A DNA stretch of 64,000 bases from Symbiodinium natans (lineage: Eukaryota; Sar; Dinophyceae; Suessiales; Symbiodiniaceae), in contig CAJNDS010002620.1 in NCBI GenBank assembly GCA_905221605.1, forward strand, positions 1-64,000, read 5' to 3'. The notes beneath the pieces were generated by a model. That model was not told where the DNA came from. It was given only the letters and a program-made list of their open reading frames with translations, and did no database searches. Each line of letters begins with the position of its first letter. Position 1 is the first letter of the stretch. Of this stretch, positions 22,025-32,071 are shown one piece after another. The position numbers were made by a program, and so were the translations under genes.

Positions 22025-22110
22025 CCCCCTAGGCCCTAAACCCTACACCCTAAACCCGAAACCCTAAACCCTAACTAAACCCTAATTCCTAAACCCTAAA
22101 CCCTACCCCA
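22025..22110 (-). repeat. CCCTAAA ITS
   Basis: Degenerate C-strand units. Similar blocks follow at 22345-22455 (C-strand) and 22600-22665 (C-strand), with a G-strand block at 22237-22290. Confidence 0.85.
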
Positions 22111-22730
22111 CCTGCGGCACCCGTGGCTCTGCCGATTCCGAGAGGCACCGGCTGGGTCTTCGGCATCTTCGGTACCCAGTGGAGGTTGGGTTTGACCATC
22201 CTCGGTTCTGGTTGCCCTACCACCCCCCGTTCCCCGGTTTAGGGTTTAGGGTTTAAGGTTTAGGGTTTAGGTTTTAGGGTTTAGGGCTGAGGGTATTTGG
22301 GCTTATGCTGTAAGGTACCATAACAGGGTTCTACTTGCGCACATGTTCCTAAACCCTAAACCCTAAACCCTAAACCCTAAACCCTAAACCCTAAACCTAT
22401 AATAAACCCTAAACCCTAAACCCTAAACCCTAAACCCCTAAAAACCCTAAACCCTCCTAAACAAGCACCCAGCAACCTGGCTGTGAGTTCTGCCGCCTCT
22501 GGGACCTGCGAAATCGCCTGGCGGCGGAACAAGTTCTGGGCCGCGACGGGAAGCCTGCTCTCAACCTGCGCCCATCTTGCCTGTACTGAACTTGGAACCC
22601 TAAACCCTAAAACCCTAAAACCCTAAACCCTAAACCCTAAACCCTAAACCCTAAACCCTAAACCCTATGATCTTAGCTGCTTCTTAGTAATTCTAGTACC
22701 CAAAAAGAAAAAGTTGATTTCCACGCATCC

Positions 22731-23076
22731 CTAAGTTGCTGCCACGAACTCCGTCACGGCTTGCGTGGCTGTGCGCTGGAAAGGCCGGACCAAGGGGTTG
22801 TTCTGCTCCTCGCTGTCGGAGTTGAGTAGTACATCCGAGGCTTGTAGTACCTCTACTTTGGAGTAGACATTGGAAAAAGAAGTATATACTTTTTGGGTAC
22901 AAGTAGCTATTACAAAAGGAACCCAGAACCCAAAAAAATATTAAAGTATAGTACTCCAAAGCCCAGGTACACGAGTAGTAGAGCATTTTCCAAACAACGC
23001 TGCCAGGAGCCACGGGAATGCTAGCACAAACATGGCCGTGGTCAAACTGCTCAAGGGCGCCAATCGCTTCGACTAG
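22731..23076 (-). CDS. Membrane-protein C-terminus, two exons around an introner
   Basis: Exon n-1 is about 23076-22971, carrying a hydrophobic helix (TTAMFVLAFPWLLAALFG) and ending STTR. The last exon is 22850-22731, starting VLQASDVLLNSDSEEQ and ending EFVAAT plus TAG. Both junctions are in phase 0 with GT-AG. No family recognised. It is a membrane-anchored protein with a polar 40-residue tail. Sequence beyond 23076 toward the N-terminus becomes telomere-like, so earlier exons are unlocated. Confidence 0.6.
22851..22970 (-). mobile_element. Introner, family E, with GTAC target duplication
   Basis: The 120-nt intron has inverted ends (CTCTACTTTGGAGTA left, AGTACTCCAAAGCCCAG right). It is flanked by GTAC (22847-22850) and GTAC (22967-22970). 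On the minus strand one GTAC supplies the GT donor, and TAGAG at the element end supplies the acceptor. Its removal joins two coding exons in phase 0. The sequence is unrelated to family A, so this is an independent introner lineage. Confidence 0.8.
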
Positions 23077-23679
23077 GGTTTAGATTTTAGGGTTTAGGGT
23101 TTAGGGTAGAGGGGCAATAGGGCACGGAGAGGTGGTTGAAATTTATCAGGGTTTGGGGCATCTATAGGGTTTATAGGGTATATTGCAGCGATGCGCCGCG
23201 CCACTTGAGCCAAACTGGCTACAGTATCAGCATAAACTATCACTCAGGGATGTCACCATGATGTTGAGGGGTTTAGGGTTTAGGGCTTAGGGTTACCTCC
23301 CGTGCTTGAATAGACCCTGCTAGCTAGCTGTTGACAGCTCGGTTTAGACCTTCGGTAACCTGGAAGTTGCCCTTCATGGGTAGTTTCCCGAAGTCCTTAG
23401 TAACTCCGCGACAGGCGCCCCAAAATGTCTTCCCGAGACCAATATGAACCCTGACACCCTAAACCCTGCGCCCATAACCCTAAACCCTAAACCCTAAACC
23501 CTAAACCTAAACCCTAAACCCTAAACCAGGGCGATGTCATGGTCGGCACTTTTCCGATCAGAGAAAGCCGATGGCATACTGAAACAGAGAGTTCGACACA
23601 AAGCCCAAGACTCGCAACCAAACTTAGATGGCTTTAAGGGTTGAAGTTTTGAAGTGACCTTCCGAGCATCCGGGGGGAT

Positions 23680-23815
23680 TTTGCTTTATGAAAAAATGAA
23701 AACCGGATTTCCCGAGTGCTACCGACCTACAGGTTTTTGCAAGCGGTCCGACGGTGAGAATTGCCGCTGTCGTTTCTCAACCTTGTGCCATGAAGCAGCC
23801 GGGTGGTCCGACTTA
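23680..23815 (+). CDS. Possible Cys-rich exon
   Basis: Plus-strand open stretch with six Cys in about 25 residues (ECYRPTGFCKR, ENCRCRFSTLCHE), which could be a metal-binding or disulfide module. It runs directly into TTTAGGG repeats that supply the TAG stop. No family named. Confidence 0.3.
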
Positions 23816-23818
23816 TAT

Positions 23819-23870
23819 TTTAGGGTTTAGGGTTTAGGGTTTAGGGAGCCCTAAACCCTAAACCCGAAAC
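23819..23870. repeat. Head-to-head ITS with 2-bp spacer
   Basis: Three to four TTTAGGG units, then AG, then CCCTAAACCCTAAACCC: a nearly perfect telomere-telomere inverted junction. Confidence 0.9.
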
Positions 23871-24189
23871 CCAAAAAGACCAATAGGTAGCTCCCCACAT
23901 TTCCATTGAAAACACCTTACAGATGCGAGGGCGAAAATCTGCACCCGAAACCCTAAACCCTAAACCCCAAACCCTAAACCCTAAACCCTAAACCCCCTAC
24001 AAATCTTTAAACCCTCAAAGCCTAGGCTACGGCTAAGGCTCCTGAGGCTTCGGCTTGAAGGCCCTAGGGTTTAGGGTTTAGGGTTTAGGGTTTCGGAGCT
24101 GAGGGCTAGCTTCGGGTCTAGACTTCCCGCGCGTCGATTCACTTGACTTGCGTGCGTGATTCAGGGCTTAGGGTTTAGGAGTTTAGGGC

Positions 24190-24265
24190 TTAGGAGTTTA
24201 GGGCTTAGGGTTTAGGGTTTAGGGTTTAGGGTTTAGGGTTTAGGGTTTAGGGTTTAGGGTTTAGG
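24190..24265 (+). repeat. (TTTAGGG)n ITS
   Basis: About ten perfect units before a unique island. Confidence 0.95.
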
Positions 24266-24409
24266 AGTCCGCCGACCCGGCGGCGTGTTGGATGGTTTTG
24301 GGGGAGGGAACCCTCCCCCTCGCTTCCCTTACACCCCCAAAAACCTTAAAACGCGGGGGGGGGGGGGTCGGTGCACAATCTAGGGCTTGGGGAATTAGGG
24401 GTTTTAATG

Positions 24410-24690
24410 TTAGGGGTTTTTGGACGTTCTAGCTTGCTCCAGTCCTGCTTGTGTCTTGCTGGATAGTTTTGACACATCTTTGTCAGAGATCTGCGTCCAG
24501 CCAAGTGGCGTAACTACCTTCTTGGTAGCCCAGGAACCATATTGAAATAAGGGCACTTTTTTGTCGGTTGCTTTATAAGCGAACCCAGAACTGCAAAAAA
24601 AGAACAAACCGGGCTACCCAGAGCGGCTTCACTACCTTGGGAAAGGATGGAAAGTGGCTGTCAAGAGCCTGGCGGCTTCGGTTCTATACA
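24410..24690 (-). CDS. Two short exons around a family A introner
   Basis: Exon a is about 24690-24618 (ends FPKVVKPLW). Exon b is 24520-24410 (KVVTPLGWTQISDKDVSKL..., then a stop). The join is GT-AG in phase 0. The encoded segment is about 60 residues, polar, with no recognised family. The KVVKPLW/KVVTPLGW similarity on either side of the intron may be a short repeat in the protein. Confidence 0.45.
24521..24617 (-). mobile_element. Introner candidate, family A subtype GGTAGCCC
   Basis: 97 nt bounded by CTTGGTAGCCCAGG and GGGCTAC, with the shared body ATAAGGGCAC, GGTTGCTTTATAAG and GAACCCAGAAC. It coincides with an in-frame GT-AG intron. No clear target duplication remains. Confidence 0.65.
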
Positions 24691-25013
24691 CGCGAGAAGA
24701 AGGCCAGCGCGTCCGCCGGGCGGTGGAGGGTTTAGGGTTTATGGTTTAGGGTTTAAGGTTTAGGGTTTAGGGTTTAGGGCTTAGGGTTTAGGACTCTACA
24801 GTCATGGCCCTTTAGGCTATTCCTACTACATCACACCCATGGACGGTCGCATTCTTCTGGCTGGGCCCCCTTCAAAATCCGCAGCCACCTGGAAAATCAT
24901 TAGGAGTCTAGGGTCTAGAGGATATCCTGGTGACACGACAGCCTGTGGTGAACATTCTTTGTAGCTTTGCGGTTTTTTTGGGCTTGGGGCGACAACAAGG
25001 CGAACTTGGTGTT

Positions 25014-25252
25014 GAGGGTTTAGGGTTTAGTGTTTAGGGTTTAGGGTTTAGGGTTTGAGGTTTAGGGTTTAGGGTTTAGGGTTTAGGGTTTAGGGTTTAG
25101 GGTTTAGGGCCGAAGCACAGTAGGGGCCGAGGATGGAGCCCGGTTAGCGACCACGGCTGCCCAAGTGTGAAAACGTCACCAGGAGCTACTGTGAAACTTG
25201 GGTTTAGGGTTTAGGGTTTAGGGTTTAGGGTTTAGGGTTTAGGGTTTAGGGT
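25014..25252 (+). repeat. Two (TTTAGGG)n ITS blocks
   Basis: 25014-25110 and 25200-25252, separated by a 90-bp unique island. Confidence 0.95.
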
Positions 25253-25279
25253 CTGTCGTTGAAGCTGTTAGCTTGCTGA

Positions 25280-25385
25280 CCTTAGTAGCCCAAGGAACCA
25301 TATTATAATAAGGGCAGACTTTTTTTTGGGTTGGTTACTTTATAAGGGAACCAGAACCCCAAGAGGGCACCACTTGGCTACCAAG
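25280..25385. mobile_element. MITE family A copy (A7)
   Basis: CTTAGTAGCCCAAG to CTTGGCTACCAAG inverted ends, with body ATAATAAGGGCAGAC and GTTACTTTATAAGGGAACC. It lies immediately after the end of the polycystin-like gene's last open frame. It may be an intron there if that frame is spliced before its stop (a GTGAGT lies at the exon end). Confidence 0.65.
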
Positions 25386-25389
25386 TAAC

Positions 25390-26580
25390 TTAAATCACGG
25401 CACTCACAACCTCTCGCTCGCAGACAGATTGGGAGGACCCATGTTCATCCTCATCAAGGTAAACGCAGTGCACCACCTCTCGCTGTCGCTCAAAAACAGA
25501 GGGGGAGGACTCATGCTCACCCTCATTGACACTGCCTGGCTTGTCGTCACGATTGGTCACGTCTGGGTCACACTGCAGGTCATCATCAGCTTGTATCCAC
25601 TGGTTTAAGATCGTGTCTTTGACACGCGGGCTGCAGCACAACACCAAGGTTGTCAACGTAGCATACCCAAGGGCAAGAAGCAAGGGCTTCAAGACCACAT
25701 CTTGCAACAGGCTCATGCCAGTGCTTTCAAGCCACTTGGCGGCATCCGCCGCGCTTACGTTCGCGAGAAAGGTCAACACGTAGAACGCCGAAAAGACGGC
25801 CAGCACGAGCCAGCAAAGCCAAAACAAACGCCGCCGCAAGCGCCACCGACTCAACTGCCTGGACTTCATCTCGGCAGTCCAGTGTTCACGAACCACAACA
25901 CGGCGCTGCTGAACGAGGGCCAGAACAACAATTAGCACATCCTGGGTAGCCCAGTAACCATAATCCCTTTTGGGGGTTGGTTGCTGTATGAGGGAACCTT
26001 GAACCCCAAAAAAGGGGGCAAAAGGGCACCCTAAACCCTAAACCCTAAACCCTAGACCCTAAACCTAAACCCCAAACCTGGGCCACCAAGCATCTCCCAT
26101 GCAGGCGGAGAAGAAACCCACGACAGCGGCCTGAAGCAGTTTCTCTTCCGTAGTCTGTGGCGCTGCGCACTCGTCATCCTTCCATGAATATTTGAGCTGC
26201 CCAAAGAACAATCACAAAGTAAACGCCCCAAAACAACTGGGGTTGAGGGTCTAGGGTGTTTCCATCCAAGCATCTGAGTCTTTGCCCGTCGCAGTGCTGG
26301 TGAAGAACAAAGCATTCGTGAAGGCGGCACTCAACAGCTTCAGTCCGATGAGCGACGCTCGCACTGAGTGTGATCTGAAGAGACTGATGAAGCTTAGTGT
26401 CACCCAGGGGTGCATGCAGGGTAGCAGAACAACTACGCGACGCAGCCACGAGCTTGTGAGAAACTTCTCAACAGCTTTGATTCCATGGAAATGGATGTTC
26501 CATGATTCGATGGCTGAAGCTTGAGAGCCCATGCGGCAAAGCTGACTTTCGGGACGCCTGAGCTTCTTCTCACCACTGTA
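25390..26580 (-). CDS. Polycystin-like multipass membrane protein, C-terminal exons
   Basis: Minus strand. Exon 1 is about 26580-26272, exon 2 is 26196-26092, exon 3 is 25941-25390. Both introns are GC-AG and in phase 0 and begin after GAT. Exon 1 has CMHPWVTLSFISLF and a helix ending TNALFFTSTATGKDSD. Exon 2 (35 codons) reads LKYSWKDDECAAP, then AAVVGFFSACMGD. Exon 3 continues DVLIVVLALVQQRR, then a helix, YVLTFLANVSAADAAKWL, a further helix and an acidic tail rich in Ser and Glu. The HPW...R...L...NALFF block, an LFxxLxGD helix and a FLANV motif match the polycystin-1-like proteins of alveolates. Likely a membrane sensor or channel-associated protein. Upstream exons are not located. Confidence 0.7.
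25942..26091 (-). mobile_element. Introner A8 with telomeric repeats inside
   Basis: Element 25942-26090 has ends CTGGGTAGCCCAG and CTGGGCCACCAAG. It is flanked by CATC (25938-25941) and CATC (26091-26094), a 4-bp duplication. The minus-strand intron starts with G from the duplication and C from the element, making a GC donor, and ends CCCAG. Its right half is replaced by CCCTAAA repeats (26030-26070), so telomeric DNA was inserted in or captured by this intron while the exons stayed in frame. Confidence 0.8.
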
Positions 26581-26659
26581 TGCCATGACAGCTTGGATGC
26601 TCTGTCGGCATGCGCCGGTATGGTAAGAATGAATGGCCTCGGTAGGTCAGTAATCACAT

Positions 26660-26775
26660 TGCAATGAGGCTAACCTTGTTGGGGTTGCTAACTTTATAAG
26701 GGAAAGGGTAGGGCTAAAAGGTAACCCTGAACCCTGAAGCCTAAACCCTATACCCACTGCGCTACCAAGTGGCTG
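26660..26775. mobile_element. MITE family A fragment with ITS inside
   Basis: Core TTGGGGTTGCTAACTTTATAAGGGAA matches family A, followed by telomere-like units and CTACCAAG. Ends not resolved. Confidence 0.45.
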
Positions 26776-26869
26776 AAATGCATCGGTTGACTGCTGCAAC
26801 TCTTGCGTCCAAGAGCTCAGTCATTGAATCCGCGGCTTGACACTCGAAGACTGTGCCAACCTAGGCTGC

Positions 26870-26942
26870 GCTCAGGGTTTAGGGTTTAGGGTTTAGGGTT
26901 TAGGGTTTAGAGTTCGGGTTTTAGGGTTTAGGGTTTAGGGTG
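26870..26942 (+). repeat. TTTAGGG ITS
   Basis: About nine units, some variant. Confidence 0.9.
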
Positions 26943-27434
26943 CAAAGAAGACAACGCAAAGCACTGATCTTTGCTCGCCCTGCGAAAGAGCATAGCGAAA
27001 ACAGATGCGAGTGCCGAATCTGGTGACTGCTAGATGAACACTGCACTTAAGCTCAAGCTATCCCAGACAGCTGCAGCAGATGGGGGGGGTGGGGAGGGGT
27101 AGGGTTTCGGGTTTAGGGTATGCAAGATGAAGCCGTGCCGCCAACCACGCTGTCCCATCGAGGGCTTTGCCAAGGCAGGTGCAGCAGCGAGCCCGGTAGC
27201 GGCCCTTGGAATACTTGGGTGATGGATCAAAGTCTGACTGTAGCTACTTGTGCAATACATTGCAGTGTCTGTTTCAGGGTTTAGGGTTTAGGGTTTAGGG
27301 TCTCTGTATGTCCGCGCGGGAATGTGAAGCATGCTTCTCAACAATTGTCTGAACATTATACTCCATCGTCTCGCAACCGGCCCCCGAGACGGACACCTAG
27401 ACGTCTCAAGACTCCTGCATAAACCTGTGTTATC

Positions 27435-27635
27435 TCAAGCGATACCATCAAATAATTCAACAAAAATCTTTCCCAAGAATAACAAGTACATTGACAACAC
27501 CAAGAAGATGACAATGGCCAAGAACTCTCCAATACTTCGCCACGAAGCCCCTTTCTGGCCGCCTGCTTCAGGGGCGTGAAACTCCTCGCTCAGGTGGTGG
27601 CTCACCATGACGACCGTCTCCACCTATCGGGGGAT
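27435..27635 (-). CDS. Last exon of a C-terminally anchored membrane protein
   Basis: Minus-strand exon beginning after an AG (CCCGATAG) near 27630 and ending with TGA at 27435. The translation has a polar segment (HHLSEEFHAPEAGGQK). A 25-residue hydrophobic helix follows (IGEFLAIVIFLVLSMYLLFL), then a short tail ending LFDGIA. This suits a tail-anchored protein or the last helix of a multipass protein. Family unknown. Confidence 0.5.
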
Positions 27636-28139
27636 CAAGCCTGTGTAGGAAGATTATCCAGTTTAGGGGTTGGGTTGAGGCGCTGTTTTCGGGGAATGGG
27701 GTTGACAAGTAAACCGCGCCCAAGAACAAATCGAGTGCTAGCTAGATGGACTATGGTGATGTAGACTCACGTCGTTAGCGTCTTAACACGATGTCGTTGT
27801 CATTGCTGCTTTAGGTTGAAGCTACGACTGCTTCTAACACAAACATACAAACCCCTAAACCCTACAGCCCTAAACCCTAAAAACTAACCCTAAACCCTAA
27901 CTAATCCTAAACCCTAAACCCTAACTAATCCTAAACCCTAAAAGCCCTGTTGCTACAGGCACGACCATGCGCTTGCAAGCTATCGTTAGCCTGTTTACTG
28001 TATGAGGGCTCCCTACTTGGGGGAGACTGAACATTGCCCAGATTTCTTGACACATGAGCAATCTTATGTGCATGTACCATGTGCCCCATGTTTCAAACTA
28101 CATATGACGACAGAAGCCCTCGAACCTTAACCGGAGTTC

Positions 28140-28275
28140 TAAACCCTAAACTCTGAACCTTGAGCTCTGAACCCTAACCCTAAACCCTAAACCCTAAACC
28201 CTAAACCCTAAACCCTAAACCCTAAACCCTAAACCCTAAACCCTAAACCCTAAACCCTAAACCCCAAAAACCCCA
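28140..28275 (-). repeat. CCCTAAA ITS
   Basis: About fifteen units, the central ones perfect. Confidence 0.95.
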
Positions 28276-28400
28276 AACCCGCCCAAAAACCCTGAACCCC
28301 AAACACTGGCCTCTTCCTTTGCGATCTCTCGCATTGTCCGTCTGTCAAGGTACCAAGCCCAAGTCAAAACAGCAGCCTCGGCAGAGACTTCTGGCCTCAT

Positions 28401-28500
28401 GTTTAGGGGTTTAGGGGTTTTGGGGTTCCCTAAACCCTAAACCCTAAACCCTAAACCCCAAACCCTAAACCCTAAACCCTAAACCCGAAGCCCGAAACCC
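28401..28500. repeat. Head-to-head ITS junction
   Basis: Degenerate TTTAGGGG units then, after GGGGTT, CCCTAAACCCTAAACCC. G-strand meets C-strand directly. Confidence 0.8.
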
Positions 28501-28803
28501 TAAGGGCCCTCAAGGGTTCCGGGGCTCAAGGGTTCAAGCGTTTCACGGTTTGGGGCCTTAAGGGTTGGAGGGTGCTGAGGCTTTATGCTTTACGCAGCTG
28601 TAACTTGCGGGGACAGTACAAAGGATATGTAGCCTGGAGATCGCCTAGAGATGAGGTTAGGGTTTATCAAGAAAGGTGTTTTGTGGACCCCTTTGTGAAG
28701 ACTCCTCATACTCAAAAGTTAATTTCGCAGGCGACTCCTGAAGAACCAGCTGTAAGCATGAAGTTGGTGGTATTGACACCGCGTAGCATTGAGACCCAAG
28801 ACC

Positions 28804-28985
28804 CTAAACCCCTAACACGAACGGCTGAGGCACAAAAAGGGCGAGGAAGATGAAGAACAGGATGCTGGCTGCACGGGGCAGCCACTCAACTGTTCCCAGA
28901 TTCTTGACTCCTGCTGCAGAGAGAACCACGGAGGCTGTTGAGCACCGGAAAGCATTTCCCGCTGCCTGCAGGCCGCTCCCACCCC
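28804..28985 (-). CDS. Possible membrane-segment exon
   Basis: Minus-strand open stretch with a polar start (NAFRCSTASVVLSAAG), a link NLGTVEWLPRA and a hydrophobic helix (ASILFFIFLALFVP) before a stop at 28804. Telomere-like repeats lie on both sides. No family recognised. Confidence 0.35.
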
Positions 28986-29599
28986 ACACCGAAGTCAGAT
29001 ACCCTAAGCCCCAAGCCCTCAACCCTAAACCCTAAGGCCTAAACCCGCCTAAGCCCTCGACCCTTCGAGGCCCTAAGGCCTAAGGCTAAGGCCCTTAAAA
29101 GCCCCAAAGAGCCCTAAACCCTAAACCCTAAACCCTAAACCCTCAACCCTCAACCCTCAAAAGCCCAAGGGCGCAAACGAGGCGGCGCCTCCAGAATGGC
29201 TCCGAAGATGGTCAGGTGGCTTGTGAGGCAGACGAAGCCTAAGGTGAATAGGGTTTAGGGTTTAGGGCTTAGGGTTTAGGGTAAAATGTAGTAGAGTTAG
29301 ATCAGGTCACGCAGGGCTATATCGGGTTATTAATAGCCCACCCAAAAACACAAACTGTCTCAAGTCAGTTCCTGAAAGCCCTCTTCCTCTGAGCGCTCCA
29401 TGCCGTCCCTGGACCACCGCCCCGCCTCAGCGTTGGGGATGCGGGGTTTAGGGTTGAAGGGCTTGCGGGTTTTTCGGGTTGTTGGTTTAAGGGGTTTGGG
29501 GTTTGGGGTTCAGGGCTGTTGGGGTGCAGGGCTCATTGGGCAGACAAAAAACTCGTGTGGGCAGCAGCGGTCAGTCTACGACCATGGTTGGCATCGTTA

Positions 29600-29700
29600 T
29601 AGTATATTTATAAGGGGACCATAAGGGGATAATATTAGTATATTTATAAGGGGACCATGAGGGGACAATACTAGCAACTATCCCGACCCCTATACCGTAT
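29600..29700 (+). repeat. Short direct repeat, 35-bp unit
   Basis: AGTATATTTATAAGGGGACCAT occurs twice (about 29600 and 29636), followed by GGGGACAATACTAG. Perhaps a MITE remnant. Confidence 0.5.
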
Positions 29701-29934
29701 TTTCACGATGTTGACGGTTCGAACACAGACCCATATGCTGTGCCAAGCCTGGCCTCTTCGTCCCAGAACATGCACCTCGCCCGGGAGTCGCCACCAAGAT
29801 CCTGGAATCTCAGCTCCATAGGTCCTTAGTTGCTGAGTTCATAAGTCCCCCCCAAAAAGTGTATAGAGAGATTCATAGTATCCCTTAAAAAGTGTAAAGT
29901 GTGCTCACTCAGCTACTAAGGGTCTTGCCAGCTG

Positions 29935-30095
29935 GTGAATGGAGAGACGCTGGCCATCAGAAGCACGGAAGCTCACACTCTGTGGAGCAACTGCCAGAGT
30001 TTGGCGGCTACTGTTCAGCGAACTGGAGATGAAATCCTTGCTGGCTGAGTTCTCTGGGACAGCAGTGTACATGCTTGCTTATCTACTTCTAAGGT
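29935..30095 (-). CDS. Possible exon, Ser-rich
   Basis: Minus-strand open island of about 50 residues: MYTAVPENSASKDFIS, then SLNSSRQTLAVAPQSVSF, then GQRLSIHQLAR. Composition is coding-like. No domain recognised and splice sites not fixed. Confidence 0.35.
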
Positions 30096-30262
30096 TCCTA
30101 GTGCGGAGTTAGATTCCCTACATATTCGCTGAAAGGGTGATATAAGGGGATACAAGGTGTCTCTCGTCGCCAAATCCCTATTAAAACGTTGTAAGCGACA
30201 TGGGGATTACATAATACCACCCTCAAGGGAAAGGGTTCAGTCTGCAAGCGAAATCAAACTGA

Positions 30263-30474
30263 AGAATACCCCCCCCTTCCCCCCCGCCGCCCCCCCCCCC
30301 CCGCCCCCCCCCCCACCCCCCCCCCCCCCCCCCCCCCCCCCCCCGCCCCCCCCCCCCGCCCCCCCCGCCCCCCCCCGCCCCCCCCCCCCCAGCCCCCCCC
30401 CCCCCACCCCCCCCCCCCACCCCCCCCCGCCCCCCCCCCCCCCCCCCCGCCCCCCCCCACCCGCCCCCCCCCAA
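30263..30474 (-). repeat. Giant poly-C tract (poly-G on the sense strand of flanking exons)
   Basis: About 200 bp of C broken only by single A or G. It sits between a minus-strand exon at 30507-30635 and an open minus-strand stretch left of 30262 that begins after TTGCAG. It would therefore be an intron with a 200-nt G tract in the RNA. Open frames through it are meaningless Pro/Gly runs. Confidence 0.9.
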
Positions 30475-30506
30475 AAAAAAGGAGTTAAAGCCTACCTGCT
30501 CATGAC

Positions 30507-30635
30507 CTGAGTTGCAGCAAAGCTGACGGTCAGAAAGACCATCTCCGTCCAGTTCTCCAAGCTAAGCTCTCCAGCGAGCTGCGCAGCCTGTGCCACAACC
30601 TCTGCCGGCACCTCGGTGCCCCGGTGCTTGATTTC
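30507..30635 (-). CDS. 43-codon exon beside the poly-G intron
   Basis: Open minus-strand exon from after AAAAAAG to CAG|GTCATG. The translation has EIKHRGTEVPAEVVAQAAQL, then GELSLENWTEMVFLTVSFAATQ, an amphipathic helix pattern typical of coding DNA. No family assigned. The next exon may begin at about 30231 after an AG in GCTTGCAG, giving a 244-nt GT-AG intron that includes the G tract. Confidence 0.5.
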
Positions 30636-30834
30636 TTTTTTGGTTGGGGGGGGGGGAGGGGGGGGGCCTCGGGACGGGGATTAGGGTTTAGGGTTCAGGG
30701 TTTGGGGGCGGGGATTAGGAATGTAAACTTCTACAGGTCTAGTTGCAGGAAGTTTGGGCCCATGGAACAATTGACTCTTACAAGATCTTGAGATTGAGGG
30801 CTTGAACAGTTCTTGCAAACCAAAAGCCCCAAAC

Positions 30835-30900
30835 CCCAAACCCCAAACCCCAAACCCTGAACCCTGAACCCTAAACCCTAAACCCTAAACCTTAAACCCC
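30835..30900 (-). repeat. CCCTAAA/CCCCAAA ITS
   Basis: About nine units. Adjacent G-strand blocks lie at 31017-31047 and 31150-31250, and C-strand at 31345-31405 and 31780-31835. Confidence 0.85.
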
Positions 30901-31854
30901 AAGTTCCAAGTGCCGACCTTGGCGCCAGCAAGCCAAAGCTGGCTGCCTCCAGGCTCAGAGTCTCTCCAGCCATCGGGGTGAGGGCCTTACTTCTCCAATA
31001 ACCCAGGGAAAAAAAGGGTTTAGGGTTTAGGGTTTAGGGTTTAGGGGTATTCCTACGAAGCAAGGAAGCCCAAAAAGATTATAAAGTTCAGCTGTTGGAG
31101 AAGGAAGGAGCCCAAACGCTGACCGCAGCTGCGGCATCCTCCTGTGAGACCTGTGGGTTTACGGTTTAGGGGTTTAGGGGTTTAGGGTTTAGGGTAGGGT
31201 TTAGGGTTTAAGGGGTTAAGGGCTTTGTTGGTTTAGGGTTTAGGGTTAGGGTTACCACTCCAAGCACAGCGGAATCTCCTGACGAAGGACACGCCAAAAA
31301 GAAGCCCCCTAAGCCCGTGAGAAGACCTCCCAAACAGGGGGAAAGCCGAAACCCTAAACCCTAAACCCTAAACCCTGAACCCTAAACCCTAAACCCTAAA
31401 CCCTAATGTTAGAGAAGCCTCGGCCTGCCCCAGAACTCCCAGCGATGCGTTGGCACGCAACCCCGAGCTGTTTTGCTCCAGAAGGGCCAGCAGTCCTTAG
31501 GGGATATTCGATAGGATTAGGGGGACGGATTAGGGGGACGCTTGTGGACCACAGACCCTCTGGTCTAGTTAATCTCCTACCAAACTCACTAAACCCTCTA
31601 TTTAAAGGACGGGGGTGGGAAGTGGGAATTTAAGGCGTTAGCCCGAAACCCTAACAGGAGAAAAGTTGGGTGGATGCCTGCGGAAGCAGGGGGCGGGAAA
31701 ATAGAACAACCCAACCTTTCTGGTTGTGGTGGGTGTTGGGGCGCCATCTCCGCATGAAATCTACTGCCGCGGCGCGGCGAGAAACCCTAAACCCGAAGCC
31801 CTAAGCCCTAAGCCCTAAACCCTAAACCCTAAACTCTTGACCCACTGGGAGTCC

Positions 31855-31925
31855 AAGAGTCCCATCATGGCGCTAAGCTCTGCTTCCTCGACTTGGGCGA
31901 TGGCGGCGTCGATCGAGGAAGGTCC
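31855..31925 (-). CDS. Possible short exon between ITS
   Basis: Minus-strand stretch reading SIDAAIAQVEEAELSAMMG, a clean amphipathic helix, bracketed by CCCTAAA on one side and TTTAGGG on the other. Too short to name. Confidence 0.35.
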
Positions 31926-32071
31926 TAGGGTTTAGGGGTTTAGGGTCTAGGGTTTTGGGGTTTGGGGTTAGGGTTTAGGGCTAGTAATAATATAGGGTTT
32001 AGGCCTGAGCGATTCCCAGGTGTTTGGATCTGGCTAAGTGTGCAAAGCCTCTCATATCCTGGGATCTCCAG

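Noticed and set aside
29700-29740. tRNA T-arm-like GGTTCGAACAC
   Set aside because: No matching acceptor, D or anticodon arms could be folded around it.
30157-30510. Pro-rich open frame on the plus strand
   Set aside because: Runs through the poly-C tract. The flanking exon evidence is on the other strand.
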